From: Microbacterium hibisci
GTDB lineage: Bacteria; Actinomycetota; Actinomycetes; Actinomycetales; Microbacteriaceae
Length of the DNA stretch: 40,982 nt
Reading direction: 5' to 3'
Assembly (NCBI RefSeq): GCF_015278255.1
Contig: NZ_JADIJC010000013.1
Coordinates: forward strand, 1 to 40,982
Of this stretch, positions 23,349 through 31,797 are shown one piece after another. The notes below the pieces were generated by a model. It was not told the origin of the DNA. It worked only from the letters and a program-made list of their open reading frames with translations, and searched no databases. The first letter of the stretch is position 1. Each line of letters opens with the position of its first letter. A program made the position numbers and the translations under genes.

Positions 23349-26300
23349 CGGTCGTGCAGGGTGCGGGCGCAGAAGCCGGGCGGCCGGGGCATGCCGGGGT
23401 CGTCTCGCCCATGCCCCTCCTCCCGGCGCGCGTGGTCGCCGCCGCGCTCGGGCAGTTCCCGCCCACCGAGGAGCAGACCGCGGTGATCGAGGCGCCGCTG
23501 GCGCCGGCCCTCGTGGTCGCCGGCGCCGGCAGCGGCAAGACCGAGACGATGGCGGCTCGCGTGGTGTGGCTCGTCGCCAACGGCATCGTGCGGCGCGACG
23601 AGGTGCTGGGCCTCACGTTCACCCGCAAGGCGGCCGGCGAGCTCGCGGAGCGCATCCAGAAGCGGCTCGCGCGGCTGGCGGAGTTCGAGCGACGCGGATT
23701 GCTCTCCGCTCTCCCCGAACTGGCCGCGGCCGGACGCCTCGACGTGTTCGGCGAGCTCGAGCGCTCCGGAGTGGACGGCGCACGCGCCACTGCGGAGCGT
23801 CATCGCCTGCTCGACGAGCTCGCCCGGTCGGTCGACGCCGTCGCCCAGGACGGCGCGGACGATGCCCTGCTGCACCGGCCGACCGTCGCGACCTACAACA
23901 GCTTCGCCGACCAGATCGTGCGCGAGCACGCACTGCGCATCGGCCGGGACGCCGAGGCCGCCGTGCTGTCCGAGTCCGCTGCGTGGCTGCTGATGCGCCG
24001 CGTCGTCTTCGCCTCGGACGATCCGCGTCTCGAGGTGCGGGGCGAAGCGGTGCGCTCGATCGTCGATGCCGCACTGCGGATCGCGCGGGACGGTGTCGAC
24101 AACCTCGTCGACTTCGACGCGCTCGCCGCGTTCCCCGATCGGTTCCGCACCGCGCGCGACCTGCCGTCCACCAACCGTCGCACGACCGTCTACGCCGACG
24201 TGGCGGACGCCGTCGAGCGCGTGGACGCGCTGGCGCTCCTGTCCGATCTCGCCCGCGAGTACGCCGCCGAGAAGCTCCGGCTCGGCGTCATCGACTTCTC
24301 CGACCAGGTCGCGGGGGCGCTCCAGGTGGTCGCGGGGCATCGCGCGGTGGCCGATGAACTGCGCGACCGCTACCGGGTGGTGCTGCTGGACGAGTACCAG
24401 GACACGTCGGTCGTCCAGACCGACCTTCTCGCGACGCTGTTCGCCGGCACCGGCGTGATGGCGGTCGGCGACCCGCACCAGGCGATCTACGGCTGGCGTG
24501 GCGCGAGCGCCGGCAACCTGGGTGGGTTCCCGGCCGCCTTCTCGCCCGGGGCTCCGTGCGCGCAGTACGCCCTGCTCACCAGCTGGCGCAACAGCGCGTC
24601 GGTGCTGACGGCGGCCAATGCCGTGCTGGCGCCGCTCGCAGCCTCGGCCACGGTCGCGGTGCAGGAGCTGCGCCCGCGCCCAGGCGCCCCCGAAGGCGTC
24701 GTGGAGCTCGGCTTCGACGCCGACCTCGACACCGAGGCCGACCGGGTCGCGGAGTGGTTCACGCGCGTGCGGGTGGAGCGCGCGGGCCAGGGCCGGTCGA
24801 CCACCGGCGCGATCCTGTTCCGCAGCAAGAAGCACATGGTGCGCTTCGGCGACGCGCTCGGGCGGCGCGGCATCCCGCACCGCATCCTCGGCCTCGGCGG
24901 GCTGCTGTCCACGCCGGAGGTCGTCGACGTGGTGTGCACGCTGCGCGTGATCAGCGACCCCACCGCGGGGTCGGCGCTCATCCGCCTGCTGTCGGGGCCG
25001 CGCTGGTCGATCGGCCTGCCCGATCTGCGCGAGCTCGCAGCGCTCGCGCGCCGCCTCGCCCGCCACGACACGGCATTGCAGCCCCTCGCGCCCGAGGTCG
25101 TCGAGCGCATCCGCGGCAGCGCCGGCGACGACGACGGCTCGCTCGTCGATGCCCTCGATTTCGTGCTGCGCCAGAAGCCCGACCACGGGTGGCTGGCCGG
25201 ATTCACGCCCGAGGCCCGCGAGCGACTGCGAGACGCGGCATCCGTCTTCGCGGGGCTGCGGCAGGCGAGCGCGATGCCGATCCCCGAGCTGGTGCGGCTC
25301 ATCGAGCTGGAGCTGCGGCTCGACATCGAGCTCGCTGCGAACGAGTCCCGCGGTCCCGCCCGCATCGCCTCGGCCCAGTTGCGTGCGTTCGTCGACGAGG
25401 TGCACGCGTTCCTGGCGGCCGACGAGACCGGCTCGCTGTCGAGCCTGCTCGCCTGGCTCGACCATGCGGAGCAGCTCGATGAGTTCGCCCCCCGCACCGA
25501 ACCGCCCGAGGACGACGTGGTGCAGCTCCTCACCATCCACGGCTCGAAGGGTCTCGAGTGGGATGCGGTGGCCGTCGTGCGCCTCGTCAAGGACGAGCTG
25601 CCGAGCGCGCCGCGCGACACGAAGGCGTGGCTCGGCTTCGGCGTGCTGCCCTACTCATTCCGCGGCGACTCCGCCTGGCTGCCGGCGCTGGCCTGGCAGT
25701 CGGCGCAGACGCAGCAGGACCTCAAAGCGGCGATCGACGCGTTCGTGGAGGCGAACCGGGCACGCCAGCTCGAGGAGGACCGGCGGCTCGCCTACGTCGC
25801 CGTGACCCGTGCCCGCGACCACCTGCTGCTCACGGGAGCCACGTGGTCGGGCACCAAGCGGCCGCGGATGCGCAGCGTCTTCTACGGCGAGATCGCCGAG
25901 GCGCTGGGCGTCGCCCTCGCCGACGACACTCCGGTGGACGACCCCTATCAGGGGGAGCGGCGCGTGCTGCAATGGCCGATCGACCCCCTCGGCAGCCGGC
26001 GGCAGGCCGTGCTCGCCGCGGCGTCGGCGGTCGACGAGGCGCTCGCCGCGCCGCGCGCCGAACTCGACGCCCAGACCGCGCTGCTGCTGGCCGAGCGGGA
26101 TGCCCGTCGCGCACGACCCGCCCACGCCGCGCCGACGCGCATCGCGGCCTCCCGCTACAAGGAGTACGTCGCGGACCTCGAGGGGACGCTCGCCGACATC
26201 GCACGGCCGATGCCGGAGCGGCCGTTCCGGCAGACGCGACTGGGGACACTGTTCCATGCGTGGGTCGAGCAGCGCTCCGGACGGACCGGGCTGGGCGGCT

Positions 26301-26716
26301 CGCTCGACGACGCGCTGTGGGAGACCGACGAGGAGGCGCTCGGCAGCGAGTCGTCCGTCGAAGACGCCGCCGCGCTCGCCGACCTGCGGTCGCGGTTCCT
26401 GGCCTCGGAGTGGGCGTCGCTGCAGCCGATCGAGGTCGAGACCGAGATCGACTTCACCACCATCGGCCCCGACGGGCTCGCGCACATCGTGATCTGCAAG
26501 CTCGACGCTGTGTACCGCCGCGAAGACCGCGGCGGACGCATCGAGATCGTCGACTGGAAGACCGGCGTCGCGCCGCGCACGCCGACCGAGAAGGACGAGC
26601 GGATGCTGCAGCTCGAGCTCTACCGGCAGGCCTATCACGCGAAGCACGGCATCCCGCTCGACGAGATCGACGTCGCGCTGTACTACGTCGCCGAGGACGT
26701 CATCCTGCGCGGCTGA
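23345..26716 (+). CDS. adnB: AdnB-type helicase-nuclease subunit
   Basis: A 1123-residue SF1A helicase with a C-terminal RecB-like nuclease, the partner of AdnA (Rv3201c-like). Consensus motor motifs are present: GAGSGKTE (60-67), LTFTRKAAGEL, LLDEYQDTS (D349-E350), VGDPHQAIYGWRGA, LLTIHGSKGLEWDAV and YVAVTRARDHLLL. The nuclease site is IVDWKTG with D1070 and K1072, followed by LQLELYRQAYH. This subunit should supply most of the ATP-driven translocation. The start is ATG 23345, overlapping the adnA stop (ATGA); the longer in-frame reading upstream runs through adnA out of frame and is not real. The stop sits in the loop of a hairpin. Confidence 0.93.
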   Translation: MTVVQGAGAEAGRPGHAGVVSPMPLLPARVVAAALGQFPPTEEQTAVIEAPLAPALVVAGAGSGKTETMAARVVWLVANGIVRRDEVLGLTFTRKAAGELAERIQKRLARLAEFERRGLLSALPELAAAGRLDVFGELERSGVDGARATAERHRLLDELARSVDAVAQDGADDALLHRPTVATYNSFADQIVREHALRIGRDAEAAVLSESAAWLLMRRVVFASDDPRLEVRGEAVRSIVDAALRIARDGVDNLVDFDALAAFPDRFRTARDLPSTNRRTTVYADVADAVERVDALALLSDLAREYAAEKLRLGVIDFSDQVAGALQVVAGHRAVADELRDRYRVVLLDEYQDTSVVQTDLLATLFAGTGVMAVGDPHQAIYGWRGASAGNLGGFPAAFSPGAPCAQYALLTSWRNSASVLTAANAVLAPLAASATVAVQELRPRPGAPEGVVELGFDADLDTEADRVAEWFTRVRVERAGQGRSTTGAILFRSKKHMVRFGDALGRRGIPHRILGLGGLLSTPEVVDVVCTLRVISDPTAGSALIRLLSGPRWSIGLPDLRELAALARRLARHDTALQPLAPEVVERIRGSAGDDDGSLVDALDFVLRQKPDHGWLAGFTPEARERLRDAASVFAGLRQASAMPIPELVRLIELELRLDIELAANESRGPARIASAQLRAFVDEVHAFLAADETGSLSSLLAWLDHAEQLDEFAPRTEPPEDDVVQLLTIHGSKGLEWDAVAVVRLVKDELPSAPRDTKAWLGFGVLPYSFRGDSAWLPALAWQSAQTQQDLKAAIDAFVEANRARQLEEDRRLAYVAVTRARDHLLLTGATWSGTKRPRMRSVFYGEIAEALGVALADDTPVDDPYQGERRVLQWPIDPLGSRRQAVLAAASAVDEALAAPRAELDAQTALLLAERDARRARPAHAAPTRIAASRYKEYVADLEGTLADIARPMPERPFRQTRLGTLFHAWVEQRSGRTGLGGSLDDALWETDEEALGSESSVEDAAALADLRSRFLASEWASLQPIEVETEIDFTTIGPDGLAHIVICKLDAVYRREDRGGRIEIVDWKTGVAPRTPTEKDERMLQLELYRQAYHAKHGIPLDEIDVALYYVAEDVILRG

Positions 26717-26723
26717 GCCGCGC
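26707..26723 (+). terminator. Hairpin spanning the adnB stop codon
   Basis: GCGCGGC (26707-26713) pairs perfectly with GCCGCGC (26717-26723); the three loop bases are the TGA stop itself. Confidence 0.5.
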
Positions 26724-26838
26724 GAGACGTCGGCTCAGGCGCGGCGGTGAGCCCATGCTCCGGCGCGGAGTCCCGGATCCGCAGGGCGCCGTGCGCGAGC
26801 GGGTTGGTCCGCGAGTCGCCGGCAGCGGCGGGCGGGGG

Positions 26839-28248
26839 TCAGTCGGCGAGCCAGCGGCGCAGCGCGGCCTCGGACGCCCGTTCCGCCTCGGCCGCGGCAT
26901 CGGTCCCGCCGTTGTCGACCCGCCTGCCGGAGCTGCCCTCGGCCTCGCCGGCGCGCGGAAGAGTGATCGGCGCAGTAGAGACGTCATCGGCCGGGCGTGC
27001 ATCGCCGGTCGGCGGTGGCGACGGCTGCACGCCGCGCTCGGGCGCCGAGCGGAGTGCCGCGAGGTCGTCGGATGTGATCTCCTGCGTGTCGGACATCGCG
27101 GTGCCGTGGGTGCCGGCACCGGAACTGTCGGCGCCGGAGCTGTCGGCGCCGGAGGGCGCGAGATCCTCGTCGCGGCCGCCCTCGTCGTCCCGCACCCACT
27201 GCGCGAGCTCGTCAGGGTCGTACGCGTCGGTGTGCATCGAGGTGTCGATCGCCGGCGCGGCGGCCCCCGGCACACGGTCGAGCAGCGCGATGGCGTCGTC
27301 GACGTCGAGCGCGGCATCCGTCACGATCTCGTCTCCGGCGACGCCCGCTGCGAGCGACTCCAGCAGTTCGACGGCGTCGGCGACGATGTCGTCGCGGTCG
27401 GCGTCGTGGCCGTGGACGAGCCACTTCGCGAACTCGAGCTCGGCGTACAGCCGCGCACGCTCGCGGGCGCGAGCGTCGGGCGCGCGGCCGCTGCCGGCCA
27501 CGTATGCGGCGTAGACGTCGTCGGCGGCATCAGGTGCCGACGCCAGCCATTGCAGGTCGGTCGCCGGGTCGCCGACCGACAGCCCGTGCCATTCCAGGAG
27601 GCCGGTCACGGTCGGCACGCCGTCGAGGTCCTCGAAGAGGAACGACGCCGCGCCGGCACCTCCGAGGACGACCGCGGACTCGAAGCGCCAGAGCTCGTCG
27701 GCGTCGGCGGCACGGTGCCAGCGGTGCGCGAGGCTCATCGGAAGCCGGCGGGTCGCGACGGCACGGTCGATGAGACGGATGACGTCGGCGCGCACCTGCT
27801 GAGGCGTGCGCGCGGGAAGGCCCTCGGCCTTCACGATCGAGTGCGGCAGCGCGTGCACCGCTGCGAGGGCCGCGCCGAGCGAGGTCGCGGCGCCCCGCCC
27901 CGGCGGGAGGTGCGCCGCGTCGACGCGGTAGCCGGGCAGGAAGTCGACGACCACGACACGCGTGTCGCCGAGCCCGGCCTCGCCGAGCAGGTCGGGCGCG
28001 CGGAAGGGGAGGAGCCCACGGACGCCGGGGGTCAGCGCGCGCAGCGCGCGCACCTCTGCCGCGAGCTCCGGGCCGGCCGACGGATCGGCGGGTACGCGCA
28101 CGACGACGCGGCGGCCGTCGTCCAGCTCGGCGACGGCGGCGTCATAGCGGCCGGTCGAGCCTTCGGTGAGAGCGCCGACGCCGACGACCCCGACCCGCGG
28201 CAGAGCCGACGTGACCGACGCGGCTAGAGTGAGGGGTGAGCGTGCCAT
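26839..28248 (-). CDS. Phosphotransferase-fold protein with degenerate catalytic motifs
   Basis: A 469-residue protein. An APH/macrolide-phosphotransferase-like fold (about 15-330) is recognisable from VVVRVPADPSAGPELAAEV (N-lobe Lys replaced by Arg), the Ala-rich helices, and VTGLLEWHGLSVGDPATDLQ. The Brenner motif, normally HGDLHPGN, reads LGGAGAAS at 195-202, losing the catalytic Asp and the metal-binding Asn. The DFG-equivalent Asp (usually DWE) is Glu in EW (219-220). It is therefore probably a pseudokinase or binding protein. A long acidic, Ser/Ala/Asp-rich tail (about 330-469) is predicted disordered. ATG 28248 is preceded by TACCCT six bases upstream. It ends facing adnB. Confidence 0.78.
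   Translation of the reverse strand: MARSPLTLAASVTSALPRVGVVGVGALTEGSTGRYDAAVAELDDGRRVVVRVPADPSAGPELAAEVRALRALTPGVRGLLPFRAPDLLGEAGLGDTRVVVVDFLPGYRVDAAHLPPGRGAATSLGAALAAVHALPHSIVKAEGLPARTPQQVRADVIRLIDRAVATRRLPMSLAHRWHRAADADELWRFESAVVLGGAGAASFLFEDLDGVPTVTGLLEWHGLSVGDPATDLQWLASAPDAADDVYAAYVAGSGRAPDARARERARLYAELEFAKWLVHGHDADRDDIVADAVELLESLAAGVAGDEIVTDAALDVDDAIALLDRVPGAAAPAIDTSMHTDAYDPDELAQWVRDDEGGRDEDLAPSGADSSGADSSGAGTHGTAMSDTQEITSDDLAALRSAPERGVQPSPPPTGDARPADDVSTAPITLPRAGEAEGSSGRRVDNGGTDAAAEAERASEAALRRWLAD
28225..28230 (+). promoter_or_regulatory. Candidate -10 box for the NUDIX-uvrD2 operon
   Basis: TAGAGT is five bases before an in-frame GTG (28236) and 95 bases before the preferred ATG (28326). 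It lies inside the 5' end of the divergent phosphotransferase gene. Confidence 0.4.
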
Positions 28249-28254
28249 GTGCCC

Positions 28255-28260
28255 AGGGTA
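28255..28260 (-). promoter_or_regulatory. -10 box of the phosphotransferase-fold gene, leaderless type
   Basis: Minus-strand TACCCT, six bases before ATG 28248. Confidence 0.42.
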
Positions 28261-28325
28261 GGTCGGTCGCGCTCGTCCGTCCCCGCGCCACGCCCGGCCC
28301 TGAACGACGAAGCGGAGCATGTTCG

Positions 28326-29240
28326 ATGACGGCGCCCGACAGCACGAGCCTCCCGCCGCTGGCACGGCCCGGCGGCGACCGGGCGGCGGAGGAACGGCTG
28401 ACGCCGGACCTCGTCGAGACGCTGAAGACGGATGCCGCGACCCGCGTCCTCGTCATCGCCGGCGACGCCGCACCGATGGCCGCGCCGGATCGGCTGGACT
28501 GGCGCGCACCGTCTGAGACCCCCGACGGGGGCGAATGGGCGTTTCTCGGAAGGGATGCCGACGGTGCCGCGCTCCTCGCCGCGGTCTTCGCCGCGCAGGA
28601 GGAGGAGCTCTTCACCGCGCCGGCGGGATGGGCGGGGCTGCGCACCGCCGGTGCGCTGCTGTCGGCGGCGGATGCGGGGGCGTTCGTCGAGGCGCTGAGC
28701 CTCGGTCGATGGCTGCTCGACGCTCCCTACTGCCCGGCGTGCGGCTCGCTGACGATCCTCGGCGACGCCGGGTGGTCGCGTCGATGCCCGAACTGCGGGC
28801 GGCAGCACTTCCCCCGCACCGACCCGGCCGTGATCGTGGCCATCACCAGTGCCGACGACCCTGACCAGCTGCTGCTCGGCTCCAACGCGCTCTGGGGCCC
28901 CGAGCGCTTCTCGTGCTTCGCGGGCTTCGTCGAGGCGGGCGAGTCGCTCGAGGCGGCGGTTCGCCGCGAAGTCGCGGAGGAGTCGGGGATCGAGGTGGGC
29001 CGCGTGACCTACCGGGGTTCGCAGGCATGGCCGTACCCGCGCTCGCTCATGGTCGGCTTCCTGGCAGAGGCGCGCGACGACGCGGCGGCGCGCGCAGACG
29101 GCGAGGAGATCGCCGCGGTGAGATGGTTCACCCGCGACGAGATCGGTCGCGCGCTCGGCGGGGACGGAGAGGTCGTGCTCCCCGGGCGCGCCTCCATCGC
29201 GCACCGGCTGATCTCCGACTGGCACGCGGAGCGCACGTGA
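28326..29240 (+). CDS. nudC: NudC-type NUDIX hydrolase, NAD(+) diphosphatase
   Basis: A 304-residue protein. A zinc ribbon (CPACG and CPNCG, about residues 136-156) is followed by PRTDPAVIVAIT, the NUDIX box GFVEAGESLEAAVRREVAEESG (about 199-220), and the NudC-specific SQAWPYPRSLMVGF. The family cleaves NADH/NAD to NMN(H) and AMP and can remove NAD caps from RNA. The start is ATG 28326, with GGAG at 28314-28317 eight bases upstream; an in-frame GTG at 28236 next to a -10 box is an alternative that adds 30 non-conserved residues. The stop overlaps the uvrD2 start (GTGA), so the pair is coupled, as in the Rv3199c-Rv3198c order. Confidence 0.9.
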   Translation: MTAPDSTSLPPLARPGGDRAAEERLTPDLVETLKTDAATRVLVIAGDAAPMAAPDRLDWRAPSETPDGGEWAFLGRDADGAALLAAVFAAQEEELFTAPAGWAGLRTAGALLSAADAGAFVEALSLGRWLLDAPYCPACGSLTILGDAGWSRRCPNCGRQHFPRTDPAVIVAITSADDPDQLLLGSNALWGPERFSCFAGFVEAGESLEAAVRREVAEESGIEVGRVTYRGSQAWPYPRSLMVGFLAEARDDAAARADGEEIAAVRWFTRDEIGRALGGDGEVVLPGRASIAHRLISDWHAERT

Positions 29241-31018
29241 GCGCCGGCGCCCTCGCGGGGCTCGACGACCGGCAGCTCGAGGCGGCGACTGCACTGCGCG
29301 GGCCGGTCGTGGTGCTCGCCGGTGCCGGCACGGGCAAGACCCGCGTCATCACCCACCGCATCGCCCACGGCGTCGACACCGGCGCGTACTCGCCGGGGCG
29401 CGTCATGGCGGTCACCTTCACGACCAAGGCCGCCGGCGAGATGCGGGGTCGGCTGCGGGCGATGGGCGTCGGCGGAGTGTCGGCGCGCACCTTCCACGCG
29501 GCCGCGCTCGCCCAGCTCAACTTCTTCTGGCCGACGCTCGCCGGCGACAGCGCCCCCGGCATCATCGACAACAAGGTGCGTCTGCTGGCCCACGCCGCCG
29601 ACGGGATCGGCCTCGCGCCCGATGTGGCGACCCTGCGCGACGTCGCCGCCGAGATCGAGTGGCGCAAAGTGTCGATGCTCGGCGTCGAGGAGTACGCCGC
29701 CGTGCGGCCGCAGGGCATCGGAAGGCTCGGCGTCGACCGCGTCGTGGCGCTGCAGCACGCGTACGAGAAGCTCAAGGACGAACGGCGCCAGCTGGACTTC
29801 GAGGACGTCCTGCTCGCCTGCGCCGGCATGCTCGAAGCCGAGCCGCAGGTCGCCAAGGCGGTGCGCGAGCAGTACCGGCATTTCACCGTGGACGAGTTCC
29901 AGGATGTCTCGCCGCTGCAGAACCGCCTGCTCGAGCTGTGGCTCGGCGACCGCCGCGACCTGTGCGTGGTCGGCGACGCCAGCCAGACGATCTACTCGTT
30001 CGCGGGCGCCGACGCGCGCTACCTGCTCGACTTCCAGACGCGCTACGAGGGCGCCCGCGTGGTGCGACTCGAGACCAATTATCGATCGGATGCCGCGATC
30101 CTCGCGGTCGCGAACGAGCTCATGCGCGGACGGCCCGGGGCACTGCACCTCACGGCCGCGGCCGCGCGGGAGGACCGCCTCGGGGCGGACCTGCCCGTGC
30201 CGACCGTGACCGCCTTCGAGGACGACCGCGCGGAGGCCCGCGCCGTCGCCGCGCGGATCTCCGCGCAGATCGCGGGGGGCGCCGACCCCCGGCACATCGC
30301 AGTGCTGTACCGCGCGCACGCGCAGTCGGCCGAGCTCGTGGCGGCGCTCGCTGATGCCGGCATCGCCACGACCGTGCTCGGCGGCCGCCGGTTCTTCGAC
30401 ATGCCGGAGGTGCGCCAGGCGGTCATGGAGCTGCGTGCGGCGTCCGTGGCGCCGATCGAGAGCGGGTTCGTCGACACCGTGCGCGACATCCTGCGCTCAC
30501 GGGGCCTCACCGACGAGCCGCCCGAGGCGGGCGGCGCGCTGCGCGATGCCTGGGAAGCGCGCGCCGCGATCCTCCGCCTCGCGCAGGAGGCACCGGAGGG
30601 CACGACGCTGCGGGCCTTCACCGACGAGCTCACCGCGCGGGCCAAGGCCCACGACGAGCCGGCCCTGCGCACGGTGACCCTCGCGACGCTGCACGCCGCC
30701 AAGGGCCTGGAATGGGAGCACGTGCACCTCATCGGCGTGGCCGAAGGCCTGCTCCCGATCTCGTACGCGACGACGTTCGAGCAGGTGGACGAGGAGCGAC
30801 GCCTCGCGTACGTCGGCATCACGCGAGCCGGGCGAACGCTGGCGCTGACGTGGTCTCGAGGGGTACGGGAGCGGCAGCCGTCGCGATTCCTGCGAGAGAT
30901 CGGCAGCGGCACTCTGCGTGCGGGCGGTGCGATCGCACGTCACGGTGCAGCGAGCCGGCGCGGAGGGTCACCGACCTCGTCCGGGGCTGCGAGGGGCGGC
31001 GCCCGCGCTCCGCGATGA
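29237..31018 (+). CDS. uvrD2: UvrD2-like SF1 DNA helicase without HRDC domain
   Basis: A 593-residue helicase. Motifs are GAGTGKT (29-35), VTFTTKAAGEM, TFHAAALAQL, VDEFQDVSPLQ, VGDASQTIYSFAGAD, LETNYRSD, TLHAAKGLEWEHV and YVGITRAGRTLAL. TFHAAALAQLNFFWP and DASQTIYSFAGA are the actinobacterial UvrD2 signatures. Mycobacterial UvrD2 is about 700 residues and ends with a tetracysteine linker and an HRDC domain. Here the protein stops soon after SRFLREI with a short Arg/Gly/Ser tail, and neither extra domain is seen. It starts at GTG 29237 inside the nudC stop. Its last 200 bases overlap the convergent cysteine-motif gene on the other strand. Confidence 0.9.
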   Translation: MSAGALAGLDDRQLEAATALRGPVVVLAGAGTGKTRVITHRIAHGVDTGAYSPGRVMAVTFTTKAAGEMRGRLRAMGVGGVSARTFHAAALAQLNFFWPTLAGDSAPGIIDNKVRLLAHAADGIGLAPDVATLRDVAAEIEWRKVSMLGVEEYAAVRPQGIGRLGVDRVVALQHAYEKLKDERRQLDFEDVLLACAGMLEAEPQVAKAVREQYRHFTVDEFQDVSPLQNRLLELWLGDRRDLCVVGDASQTIYSFAGADARYLLDFQTRYEGARVVRLETNYRSDAAILAVANELMRGRPGALHLTAAAAREDRLGADLPVPTVTAFEDDRAEARAVAARISAQIAGGADPRHIAVLYRAHAQSAELVAALADAGIATTVLGGRRFFDMPEVRQAVMELRAASVAPIESGFVDTVRDILRSRGLTDEPPEAGGALRDAWEARAAILRLAQEAPEGTTLRAFTDELTARAKAHDEPALRTVTLATLHAAKGLEWEHVHLIGVAEGLLPISYATTFEQVDEERRLAYVGITRAGRTLALTWSRGVRERQPSRFLREIGSGTLRAGGAIARHGAASRRGGSPTSSGAARGGARAPR

Positions 31019-31682
31019 GCCGCCCTGCCACCAGGCCCGCCTCCCACATCACCGACGCGTCGCCCTCGAGCGGACGACCGAGCAGCTGAGCCGCCACCGC
31101 CGGCCACGAGGGGTCGCGGTCGCGACGCTCCGCCGCGACGCAGGCGAGGCATGCGGTGCTGCCCGGTTCGACGAAGGGCCCGATCTCGGCGCCGGACCCC
31201 GTCAGGCACACCGGGACATGTGCGAGGTCGGCGCTCATGAGGGCGGAGGCAGCGCTCGGGGCGACCACCCGGTGCGCCACGAGCACCACCGTGCTGCCCG
31301 GTTCATGCGCTGTGAGCGGATCGAAGCGGTGCACGACGTCGAGGTCGCATCCGGATGCGGCGAGCCCGGCCCCCACAGCGTCGCGGTGCTCATCGGGCAC
31401 GTCGGCCGCGCAGCGCAGGGCGACGAGGCTGCGAGCCGCGGCATCCGTCGTCAACGCCCGCCGGATGCGGGAGAGCAAGCGTGCCGGCGCTGCGGCATCG
31501 GGAGCGCCCAGCGCCTGCGCGAACGGGATGAAGGCGGTATCGGGCACGCCCCGCTCGAGCTCGCGGAGCACGCGCAGCTGCCACGCCTCGGGGTCTTCGA
31601 GCACGGCCACCGGCTCGGAGCCGAACTGGAGCACCGTGTCGGTCCGCCACACCGGCGGGTACGAGGGGTCGAGTCGCAGCAT
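30819..31682 (-). CDS. TOMM leader-binding/cyclodehydratase-like protein (Rv3196-like)
   Basis: A 287-residue protein resembling the ThiF/ocin-like partner of YcaO cyclodehydratases, which binds leader peptides through an N-terminal winged-helix region. An N-terminal RRE-like part (about 1-90) is followed by a Rossmann-like part. The paired metal cysteines are CLAC (C178, C181) and AECRC (C258, C260), the arrangement used for structural zinc. Homologues in mycobacteria sit beside DUF2342 as here, without YcaO or a precursor peptide, and their role is unknown. The start is taken as ATG 31682; a GTG six codons upstream is possible. The last 66 codons are antisense to the end of uvrD2. Confidence 0.72.
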   Translation of the reverse strand: MLRLDPSYPPVWRTDTVLQFGSEPVAVLEDPEAWQLRVLRELERGVPDTAFIPFAQALGAPDAAAPARLLSRIRRALTTDAAARSLVALRCAADVPDEHRDAVGAGLAASGCDLDVVHRFDPLTAHEPGSTVVLVAHRVVAPSAASALMSADLAHVPVCLTGSGAEIGPFVEPGSTACLACVAAERRDRDPSWPAVAAQLLGRPLEGDASVMWEAGLVAGRLIAERGRRPSQPRTRSVTLRAGSLHRDVRSHRPHAECRCRSLAGIATAAAPVPLETTSAPAFARLA

Positions 31683-31797
31683 GGCCCGATCCTGGCGCAC
31701 CGCGGGGCGCACCGCGCGGCTTTCCACAGCCGCCGGGCGGGATCCCGCCGCGTCGGAAGCTGTGGAGGAGGCAGCGGGCGATCGGCCCGCCGACGCG

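Noticed and set aside
26839..28248. Annotation as an antibiotic-resistance phosphotransferase
   Set aside because: The catalytic HGD...N and DWE motifs are lost, so a resistance enzyme is not supported.
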